DNA of 64,000 nucleotides from NCBI RefSeq assembly GCF_009720675.1, contig NZ_WNJO01000007.1:62001-126000 (forward strand). Reading direction: 5' to 3'. Positions 57,695 to 64,000 of the stretch are shown here, piece by piece. Position numbers and translations under genes: made by a program. Origin of the DNA: Secundilactobacillus folii. Its GTDB lineage: Bacteria; Bacillota; Bacilli; Lactobacillales; Lactobacillaceae. The stretch's first letter is position 1; each line of letters starts with the position of its first letter. Below the pieces are notes generated by a model, which made no database searches, was not told the DNA's origin, and saw only the letters and a program-made list of their open reading frames with translations.

Positions 57695-58549
57695 ATGAAT
57701 CTTGATTGGAGTAGCTTTTTGACGTGGCACAACATCGTTAACCTCCTCGATATTCTCGTCGTTTGGTTTGTGTTCTATGAACTGATCATGTTGCTACGTG
57801 GCACCAAAGCCGTTCAACTTTTACGCGGCATAGTTGTGATCGTTTTGATCAAGATCATCGCGGTTTATGTCGGGTTTGTGACGGTATCTTGGTTGATGGA
57901 TCAAGTGATTAATTGGGGCGTCATTGCCATGATCATTATTTTCCAACCCGAGATTCGTCGTGGGCTGGAACATTTAGGCCGTGGCTCGATCTTCGTTCGT
58001 AATCGGCAGGTCAATGAGGCCGAAAAACAAATGATCAGTGCGCTGGATAAGGCGATCCAGTATATGTCGAAACGTCGGATCGGTGCTTTAATGACGATTC
58101 AAATGGATACTGGCCTGGAAGATTACATTGAAACCGGAATCGAGTTGGATGCTAAGATCACGGGCGAACTTTTGATCAACATTTTTATTCCGAATACACC
58201 GTTGCACGATGGGGCGGTGATTATCAAGGATAATAAAGTTGCGGTTGCCGCAGCTTACCTACCGCTTTCGGAGAGTAACTTAATTCCCAAAGAACTAGGG
58301 ACCAGGCACCGGGCAGCAGTTGGTATTTCGGAAGTGACGGATGCCTTGACGATTGTGATCTCTGAAGAAACTGGAGAAGTCTCCATTACGAAGAATAATG
58401 AACTTTTGCGCAATATGGATCAAAATGATTATCTCAAATTTCTGCAGAATGAACTGATTCAAGATCAAGAACCTGAACAGTCCAAGAACCCACTGGAGAG
58501 GCTGGTTGACTCCGTCAATCAGCTGTTTAAAGGGGGAAACCAGAAATGA
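57695..58549 (+). CDS. cdaA: Diadenylate cyclase CdaA
   Basis: CdaA makes cyclic di-AMP, which controls potassium uptake, osmotic balance and wall homeostasis. The 284-residue protein has three N-terminal membrane helices and a DAC domain with the catalytic DGA (in LHDGAVII, about 171-173) and RHR (in GTRHRAAVG, about 203-205). ATG 57695 follows GGAGGG. The stop overlaps the cdaR start (ATGA). Confidence 0.95.
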   Translation: MNLDWSSFLTWHNIVNLLDILVVWFVFYELIMLLRGTKAVQLLRGIVVIVLIKIIAVYVGFVTVSWLMDQVINWGVIAMIIIFQPEIRRGLEHLGRGSIFVRNRQVNEAEKQMISALDKAIQYMSKRRIGALMTIQMDTGLEDYIETGIELDAKITGELLINIFIPNTPLHDGAVIIKDNKVAVAAAYLPLSESNLIPKELGTRHRAAVGISEVTDALTIVISEETGEVSITKNNELLRNMDQNDYLKFLQNELIQDQEPEQSKNPLERLVDSVNQLFKGGNQK

Positions 58550-59517
58550 AAAATATTTTCAACAGTCGGTGGACCTACCGGCTGCTTTCCCTGTTTTTAG
58601 CAGTCATGTTATTTTTATACGTCAACAGTCTTAAGACGACCACGACTCAGCAAACAACGGGTTCGGGCGATAATTCAACCACTTTGACCGCCACCGAGCA
58701 CAAGACCGTTTCGGTTCAATTGAGGTTGAATGTGAACTCCGACAAGTATTTTGTGACTGGTTATCCAGAAATGGTCAAAGTCCGTTTGAGCGGACCCGCA
58801 GCACTGATTACGGCGACTGCTAACACGCAGAACTTTCGGGTTTTCGCCAATCTGAACGGATTGAAACCTGGTCAGCACAATGTCACTTTAAAACAGGATG
58901 GATTGAACCGTTCAATCAATTATGAAATTATTCCGTCAACGATTAAAGTTAACATTCAACCGCGGCAGACGGTTTCGTTCCCCGTGACCGTTCAGTATGA
59001 TAAGTCACAGATTGCCAAGAATTACATTGCAGGTACAGCTACAACCGATGTCACGAGTGTCAAAGCCACTGGGCCTGAAAGCGAGATTGACCGTATTCAG
59101 AAGGTTGTCGCGCAATTGAACTTACCGCAAGACGTTAATAAATCCGTCAATAGCGAAGCCGTGATTGAAGCTTTAGATAACCAAGGCAAGACCGTTAACG
59201 TGATTTTGACGCCGTCAACGACGCAGGTCAATTTGCCAATTACGGCTAAAGGGCACTCAAAGAAAGTGCCGTTGAAATTTAAGGCCAAAAATGCCAATAC
59301 TGATCAAACCTATTCGTTTAACAGTGCGACGACTTCCGTCCGGGTCTTTGGTTCGGAGTCTGAGTTGAATAACATCTCGTCATTTACCGCTGACGTTGAT
59401 GTTAGCGACGTAAAGGATAAGAAGACCAAAACGATTAGTTTGGATGCTAACGCTAATAAAGTTACAGGTACCGATCCAAGTAATGTGAAAGTAACCGTTA
59501 CAACTGAATCTAAATGA
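58546..59517 (+). CDS. cdaR: CdaA regulatory protein CdaR (YbbR domains)
   Basis: CdaR is a membrane-anchored extracytoplasmic protein that regulates CdaA. The 323 residues comprise one N-terminal membrane helix (about 9-25) followed by three or so YbbR repeats, recognisable by recurring segments such as VSVQLRLN, VKVRLSGPAALI, VKATGPESEID and VRVFGSESELN. It is coupled to cdaA by ATGA overlap and is followed by glmM after 26 bp. Confidence 0.93.
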   Translation: MKNIFNSRWTYRLLSLFLAVMLFLYVNSLKTTTTQQTTGSGDNSTTLTATEHKTVSVQLRLNVNSDKYFVTGYPEMVKVRLSGPAALITATANTQNFRVFANLNGLKPGQHNVTLKQDGLNRSINYEIIPSTIKVNIQPRQTVSFPVTVQYDKSQIAKNYIAGTATTDVTSVKATGPESEIDRIQKVVAQLNLPQDVNKSVNSEAVIEALDNQGKTVNVILTPSTTQVNLPITAKGHSKKVPLKFKAKNANTDQTYSFNSATTSVRVFGSESELNNISSFTADVDVSDVKDKKTKTISLDANANKVTGTDPSNVKVTVTTESK

Positions 59518-59543
59518 TAATCTGGAAATGAGGAAAATTTAAT

Positions 59544-60893
59544 ATGAAGTATTTTGGAACTGATGGTGTACGTGGAATTGCGAATAAAGAATTAACCCCA
59601 GAACTTGCTTTTCGATTAGGTCGTGCGGGTGGATATGTATTGACCGAGCACGCTACTGAACGTGAACAGCCACAGGTGCTGGTTGCCCATGACACCAGGA
59701 TTTCAGGTCAAATGTTGGAAGAAGCTTTAGTCGCCGGCCTTTTGTCAGTTGGCATCGAAGTGTTACGGCTGGGGGTTATTACCACCCCAGCGGTTGCATA
59801 TCTGGTTCGAACGCAGGGTGCTGATGCCGGCGTCATGCTGACGGCTTCACATAATCCCGTAGAAGATAATGGGATTAAATTTTTCGGGGCAGACGGTTAT
59901 AAGCTGTCAGATGACCTTGAAGAAGAAATTGAAAAATTGCTGGATCAAAAAGATAATTTACCACGGCCAGCTGCAAAGGGCTTAGGCACGGTTGAGGACT
60001 ATCAAGAAGGCAGTCAAAAGTACATTCAGTTTCTAGAACAGACCATTGCCGATGACCTGTCAGGCATGCACATTGCGGTTGATTCCGCTAACGGGGCTAC
60101 TAGTAACTTAGTATCACGTTTGTATGCCGACCTCGGAGCTGAATTTGACACCATTGCCACCACGCCAAACGGCTTAAATATCAACGATCAGGTGGGGTCC
60201 ACTCATCCTGAACAGCTGCAAAAGTTTACGGTTGATAAGGGTGCCCAAGTTGGCTTAGCTTTTGATGGTGACGGTGACCGTTGTATCGCAGTTGATGAAA
60301 ATGGTCAGCTCGTGAACGGTGACAAGATCATGTATATTTGTGGCAAATACATGTCAGAACACGGTCGCCTCAAAAAGGATACAATCGTCACCACGGTGAT
60401 GAGTAATCTAGGGATGTATAAGGCCATGGAAGCCCATGGTATGACCAGCGTGAAAACTAAAGTTGGGGACCGTTACGTTGTTGAAGAAATGCTTGCAAAT
60501 GGCTATAACTTAGGTGGCGAGCAGTCCGGACACATCGTCTTTTTGGACTTCAACACGACTGGTGATGGGATGCTGACGAGTCTTCAACTATTACACATTA
60601 TGAAAGAAACTGGCAAGAAACTGTCTGAACTAGCAGCCGACGTAAAGGATTATCCGCAAAAATTGGTAAACGTTAAAGTTGCAGACAAAAAGGCAGCCCT
60701 TAATAATGAAGCTATCAAGGGCATCATTGATACCGTCGAAAAAGAAATGTCAGGCGATGGTCGGGTCTTGGTTCGGCCTAGCGGAACGGAGCCACTGCTT
60801 CGGGTGATGGCTGAAGCGCCAACTAAAGAAGCGGTTGAAGGCTATGTTAACCGAATCGTTGAAGTGGTAAAACGAGAAGTGGGAATCGAATAG
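59544..60893 (+). CDS. glmM: Phosphoglucosamine mutase
   Basis: GlmM converts glucosamine-6-phosphate to glucosamine-1-phosphate for UDP-GlcNAc synthesis. The 449-residue protein starts with YFGTDGVRG and has the phosphoserine loop TASHNP (Ser about 101), the metal-binding DGDGDR and the phosphate-binding RPSGTEP. In Firmicutes it is inhibited by, and forms a complex with, CdaA, and the cdaA-cdaR-glmM order supports this link. Confidence 0.97.
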   Translation: MKYFGTDGVRGIANKELTPELAFRLGRAGGYVLTEHATEREQPQVLVAHDTRISGQMLEEALVAGLLSVGIEVLRLGVITTPAVAYLVRTQGADAGVMLTASHNPVEDNGIKFFGADGYKLSDDLEEEIEKLLDQKDNLPRPAAKGLGTVEDYQEGSQKYIQFLEQTIADDLSGMHIAVDSANGATSNLVSRLYADLGAEFDTIATTPNGLNINDQVGSTHPEQLQKFTVDKGAQVGLAFDGDGDRCIAVDENGQLVNGDKIMYICGKYMSEHGRLKKDTIVTTVMSNLGMYKAMEAHGMTSVKTKVGDRYVVEEMLANGYNLGGEQSGHIVFLDFNTTGDGMLTSLQLLHIMKETGKKLSELAADVKDYPQKLVNVKVADKKAALNNEAIKGIIDTVEKEMSGDGRVLVRPSGTEPLLRVMAEAPTKEAVEGYVNRIVEVVKREVGIE

Positions 60894-60907
60894 TTCAGTG
60901 AAAAATT

Positions 60908-60952
60908 AAAAGCGGTTTTCAAACAATTGGGTTTGAAAACCGCTTTTATGTC
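60908..60952 (+). terminator. Terminator after glmM
   Basis: AAAAGCGGTTTTCAAAC (60908-60924) pairs perfectly over 17 bp with 60931-60947, with a short T-run within the arm. Confidence 0.88.
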
Positions 60953-60982
60953 TAAACAGCCTTTTTAAACTCGTTTTCAAGA

Positions 60983-60991
60983 TATACCAAT
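60983..60991. promoter_or_regulatory. NagR-like half operator upstream of the glmS promoter
   Basis: TATACCAAT (reverse complement ATTGGTATA) lies 15 bp before the -35 box and repeats the word found at 61071-61079. See the downstream site. Confidence 0.4.
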
Positions 60992-61005
60992 TTATTAGTA
61001 AATTG

Positions 61006-61034
61006 TTGACACTTAGTTGTGAACGCTGTAAAGT
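61006..61034 (+). promoter_or_regulatory. Promoter of glmS
   Basis: A perfect TTGACA (61006-61011) and TAAAGT (61029-61034) are 17 bp apart. The leader to the ATG at 61113 is about 70 bases, too short for a glmS ribozyme. Confidence 0.8.
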
Positions 61035-61063
61035 ATACATGTTCAAAAAAATAACAAGTTTAA

Positions 61064-61079
61064 TTAAGTCTATACCAAT
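61064..61079 (-). promoter_or_regulatory. NagR/GntR-like operator in the glmS leader
   Basis: On the minus strand the site reads ATTGGTATAGACTTAA, close to the ATTGGTATAGACAA(A)T form reported for amino-sugar GntR-family regulators (NagR) of lactic acid bacteria. It lies between promoter and start codon, where binding would block elongation. The regulator gene is not in this window. Confidence 0.5.
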
Positions 61080-61112
61080 CTAAATATTATGAAAACTAGA
61101 GGATGAAATATT

Positions 61113-62930
61113 ATGTGTGGAATTGTTGGTGTTACAGGTAGTGATAACGCGGTTAAAATCTTACTGGATGGCCTAGAAAAGCTGGAGTATCGTGGTTACG
61201 ATTCTGCCGGCATTTATGTAAACGCCCAAAATGGTAAGGATTACCTCGTGAAAGAAAAGGGACGGATCTCTGACCTGAAACGTGAAATTGGGCCTGATGT
61301 GCACGGATCCACGGGGATTGGTCACACTCGCTGGGCAACTCACGGTGTTGTGAGCGTCGCTAATGCACACCCACAAGTTTCTCAAGATAACCGGTTCTAT
61401 TTGGTTCATAACGGTGTGATCGATAATTTTCAAGAACTGAAAAGTGATTACCTAAGTGATGTACCATTTACTAGTCAGACTGATACTGAAGTTGTGGTTC
61501 AATTGATCGATAAGATTGCAGTTGATGAAGGCCTGAACGCTCATGATGCATTTGTCAAAACCCTTAGTTTACTTAAGGGGTCTTCCTACGCCTTCTTGTT
61601 AATGGACCGTGAAGATCCTAAAACACTCTATGTTGCAAAGAATAAGAGCCCATTGCTGATTGGTGTGGGTGACGGCTTTAACGTCGTTTGCTCTGATGCA
61701 CTGGCAATGCTGCGTGAGACACATGACTTTTTGGAATTGATGGATGGTGAAGTGGTCACCATTACGCCTGACAAGGTCAAGATTGAAGACCGTGATGGTA
61801 ACCCGGTTGAGCGCGACACGTTCCATGTCGATATGGATGCTGGTGAGACTGACAAGGGAACCTACCCATTCTACATGTTAAAAGAAATCGACGAGCAACC
61901 AAACGTTATGCGCCGTTTGGCCCAGGTTTATCTGTCTGAAACCGGTGAACCAGTTATTAGCAATAAGCTGTTAAATTCAATGAAGCAGGCTGATCGAATC
62001 TACATCGTTGGTGCTGGAACTAGTTACCATGCCGGTTTGGTTGGGAAGCGGTTATTTGAAAGCCTCACCCAGACACCTACTGAAGTTCATATTTCATCAG
62101 AATTTGCGTATGAGCAACCGATTTTGTCACAGAAACCATTCTTCATCTTTCTGTCGCAAAGTGGTGAAACCGCTGATTCACGTGAAGTGCTGGTCAACGT
62201 TAATGCGGCCGGTTACGAAAGTTTGACGATCACTAACGTTCAAAATTCAACGCTGTCTCGTGAAGCCACTTATACGATGTTACTTCACGCGGGTCCTGAA
62301 ATCGCCGTTGCTTCGACGAAGGCTTATACCGCACAAATCGCTAGTGAGGCCATTTTAGCCAAGGCGTTAGGAGAGGCCGACAATCAGATCGTGGCACAAC
62401 GTTTCGACGTCCGTCATCAACTGGGACTTGTTGCTACCGGCATTCAGGCTATCGTTGATGAAAAGGGTAAATTAGAAGAGTTAGCAAAGTCTGAATTTTT
62501 GCACACGCCAAATGCATTTTACATTGGCCGTGGTATTGACTGGAGCGTATCACTTGAAGCTGCTTTGAAGCTGAAAGAAATTTCTTACGTTCAAGCTGAG
62601 GGTTTTGCCTCTGGTGAATTGAAGCACGGCACGATTGCCTTGATTGAAAAGGGAACGCCGGTTATCGGCATTATTACCCAGGCTAAAACGGCTGGTTTAA
62701 CGCGTTCAAACCTGCAGGAAACACTCGCTCGTGGTGCGCATATCTTGACCATTGCTTCCAAGAGCTTGGCAAAGCCGGAGGACAACATTATTTTGCCAGA
62801 TGTTGACCCACTGATGTCGCCGTTACTGAGTGTTGTTCCGACTCAATTGATTGCATACTATACCAGTTTGCACAAGGGCTTAGATGTTGATAAACCACGT
62901 AATTTGGCTAAGAGCGTCACCGTTGAATAG
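61113..62930 (+). CDS. glmS: Glutamine-fructose-6-phosphate aminotransferase (isomerizing)
   Basis: GlmS makes glucosamine-6-phosphate from fructose-6-phosphate and glutamine, the entry to amino-sugar synthesis. The 605 residues start with the catalytic Cys (MCGIVGV) of the Ntn glutaminase domain (HTRWATHG and NGVIDNF motifs). Two SIS sugar isomerase domains follow (GAGTSYHAG, SQSGETADS, STKAYTAQ), ending in PRNLAKSVTVE. A long hairpin terminator follows. Confidence 0.97.
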   Translation: MCGIVGVTGSDNAVKILLDGLEKLEYRGYDSAGIYVNAQNGKDYLVKEKGRISDLKREIGPDVHGSTGIGHTRWATHGVVSVANAHPQVSQDNRFYLVHNGVIDNFQELKSDYLSDVPFTSQTDTEVVVQLIDKIAVDEGLNAHDAFVKTLSLLKGSSYAFLLMDREDPKTLYVAKNKSPLLIGVGDGFNVVCSDALAMLRETHDFLELMDGEVVTITPDKVKIEDRDGNPVERDTFHVDMDAGETDKGTYPFYMLKEIDEQPNVMRRLAQVYLSETGEPVISNKLLNSMKQADRIYIVGAGTSYHAGLVGKRLFESLTQTPTEVHISSEFAYEQPILSQKPFFIFLSQSGETADSREVLVNVNAAGYESLTITNVQNSTLSREATYTMLLHAGPEIAVASTKAYTAQIASEAILAKALGEADNQIVAQRFDVRHQLGLVATGIQAIVDEKGKLEELAKSEFLHTPNAFYIGRGIDWSVSLEAALKLKEISYVQAEGFASGELKHGTIALIEKGTPVIGIITQAKTAGLTRSNLQETLARGAHILTIASKSLAKPEDNIILPDVDPLMSPLLSVVPTQLIAYYTSLHKGLDVDKPRNLAKSVTVE

Positions 62931-62969
62931 TTGGTTTAACGGCCAATGTCGACGCTAAATTAAGTTCAT

Positions 62970-63030
62970 GATCACAAAACAGCGATGGGTTTTCGAAAAC
63001 ATTCGAAGCCCATCGCTGTTTTGTGATCTT
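62970..63030. terminator. Long hairpin terminator after glmS
   Basis: The 20-bp arms 62970-62989 and 63009-63028 are exact reverse complements (GATCACAAAACAGCG...), with an inner TTCGAA pairing. The right flank TTTTGTGATCTTAAC resembles the right flank of repeat family 1 (TTTTGTGATCTAAAC), so it may be a diverged fifth member. Confidence 0.75.
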
Positions 63031-63138
63031 AACTTTAGTTTTAAACAATTGGCCCTTTGTTCATCCTGAGGCAAAAGTGCCCATTATAGCTGTGTGCTTA
63101 AATTGCCTACTCAGTCGTTCATAATATCTAATCCCCAT

Positions 63139-63763
63139 CTAACGTGGCCGAATCATATCAAACAGACCGTCTAGTTTTCCGTAAGTGGGGCCGGCTAATC
63201 GCGCGAGGGGGTCAAAATCGATCGCATCAATGTGGAGGGTCTCAGGGTCTAAAACGGAGTCCGCAAAGAACATGTCAGTAACTTCAAGAAGAAATAGATC
63301 AGCGACTGGTCGGTCGTCTTTACCCTTGATTGGAACCGTACTGATAAAGTTTAGTCTCAAAACGGATCTTTGGTTCTAATAGCGATGGAACTGCTACAGA
63401 ACGACTGGGAATTGTTTTTTCTGGAATGAGATCCAGTTCACTTTTTCCCGGTGGCAATGATGCAGCGGTCTTATTCATATCCTGAGCTAGCGGTTGATCA
63501 ACAATGTGAATAACGGCTTCTTCGTTGTCTAACAAATTATTTGCAGTATCCTTTGGCTGGCCATTTTTTCGGCCAATTGCTAGGCTTAAAATTGGCAGGG
63601 CAGCGGGTAAGGCGGAGAAGAAGCTGAACGGTGCTAGGTTGATCACTGGGTCTGGCTGGGATCCTAAAGTCGTGACCCAAGCAATTGGCCGCGGAATCAG
63701 ACTACCAGAAATTAATTTGTAACGTTCTTGTGCTGATAGGGATTGGGAAGTATAATGACGCAT
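63139..63763 (-). pseudogene. Flavin reductase family protein (DIM6/NTAB type), disrupted by a frameshift
   Basis: Two adjacent minus-strand frames encode one protein. The N-terminal part (63763 down to about 63338) has the FMN-binding start SGSLIPRPIAWVTTLG and NLAPFSFFSALP. The C-terminal part (about 63336 to 63139) reads VPIKGKDDRPVADLFLLEVTD and PLARLAGPTYGKL. Removing one base of the CC doublet at 63336-63337 would join KLYQY to VPIKG and give a continuous protein of about 207 residues. The ribosome site (GGAGGCC) and the rest look intact, so the change is recent or a sequencing error. Confidence 0.85.
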
Positions 63764-63894
63764 TGTATCGGCCTCCTATTGAATTGATATTAATTGTATT
63801 ATAGTCCTAAAGCAAAGTATTACTGCTAAAGAGTTTTTCAAGACGCAATATTGTGAAACGTATTCTAATTAATATAAGTGTCATGCTTGGACGT

Positions 63895-63918
63895 AAAGAG
63901 CCGACCGTGATAGAATTT
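63895..63918 (+). promoter_or_regulatory. Possible promoter of the last gene
   Basis: A TTGGAC box beginning near 63888 and TAGAAT (63911-63916) are about 18 bp apart and precede the ATG at 63942. Confidence 0.4.
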
Positions 63919-63941
63919 CACAAGAGAGAAGGAATTGAATG

Positions 63942-64000
63942 ATGAAATATACTAAAAAGCGTAGTCAAAATAAACAGGCAGAAGCCAAACGAGATGCCAC
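63942..64000 (+). CDS. Start of an unidentified gene (3' truncated by window)
   Basis: An open frame starts at ATG 63942 (or 63939) after AGAGAAGGA and runs off the window. The 19 visible residues are strongly basic and hydrophilic (KYTKKRSQNKQAEAK). This is too short to assign a family. The ribosome site and upstream promoter support a real gene. Confidence 0.5.
   Translation, partial: MKYTKKRSQNKQAEAKRDA

Noticed and set aside
60953-61112. glmS ribozyme/riboswitch
   Set aside because: The promoter leaves only about 70 bases of leader and the ribozyme core pairing is not visible.

Overview
This is a low-to-moderate-GC Firmicutes chromosome segment, almost certainly from a member of the Lactobacillaceae. 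The evidence is the gene order (comFA-comFC-hpf-secA-prfB, phoPR-pst, hprK-lgt-gpsA-trxB, uvrBA, rapZ-yvcK-whiA-clpP, cggR-gap-pgk-tpi-eno, secG-est-rnr-smpB, cdaA-cdaR-glmM-glmS). Strong Shine-Dalgarno sites, frequent TTG/GTG starts, and LexA(DinR)-, CtsR-, CggR- and cre-type operators of Bacillales/Lactobacillales form agree with this. Genus and species cannot be fixed from the window alone. Nearly all of it is core genome. I see no prophage, insertion sequence, CRISPR array or recognisable defence island.

Layout. 1-4.0 kb: tail of a TagO/WecA-type sugar-phosphate transferase, a YigZ-family protein, the competence pair comFA-comFC, and long-form hpf. 4.2-9.2 kb: secA, prfB (with the classical programmed +1 frameshift, so the gene starts at 6696) and a membrane PDZ protein resembling MinJ. 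9.2-16.5 kb: a phosphate regulon with PhoP-PhoR-like two-component genes, a Pho-box-like promoter, then pstS-pstC-pstA-pstB1-pstB2-phoU. 16.6-22.2 kb: pspC-like, YvlD-like, hprK, lgt, gpsA, trxB and a GNAT-like gene. 22.2-27.5 kb: a tandem pair of 135-bp palindromic repeats, then SOS-controlled uvrB-uvrA. 27.7-30.4 kb: a YeiH-type exporter divergent from a LysR regulator, and a DUF308 membrane protein. 30.6-34.1 kb: rapZ-yvcK-whiA and, convergent, clpP with a CtsR box. 34.6-40.7 kb: tRNA-Arg(CCG) and the CggR-controlled glycolytic cluster. 40.8-42.5 kb: an unusual secreted protein with a Pro/Glu/Lys repeat spacer and a His/Lys/Arg-rich tail. 42.6-56.7 kb: a CLC transporter, secG, esterase, rnr, smpB, a LURP-one-like protein, ung, pta, tsaE, GNAT, a DnaQ-like exonuclease, exoA, murB and a CPA1 antiporter. 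56.8-64 kb: a DUF1361 protein, cdaA-cdaR-glmM, glmS behind NagR-like operator sites, a frameshifted flavin reductase, and the first codons of an unidentified gene.

How parts connect. Envelope and precursor supply recur: cdaA/cdaR control GlmM output, glmM/glmS make UDP-GlcNAc precursor, murB makes UDP-MurNAc, and rapZ/yvcK tie this to carbon status. Carbon regulation is visible in cggR (glycolysis), hprK (CcpA pathway) and a perfect cre consensus upstream of secA. Phosphate sensing is self-contained, from phoPR to phoU.

The least explained content is non-coding: a dispersed family of about 130-bp imperfect palindromes (four clear copies) whose central hairpin stems differ in sequence but keep pairing, and a second, nearly identical tandem palindromic pair upstream of uvrB. 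The secreted protein after eno is the least familiar gene. I did not find a clear new multi-gene system.
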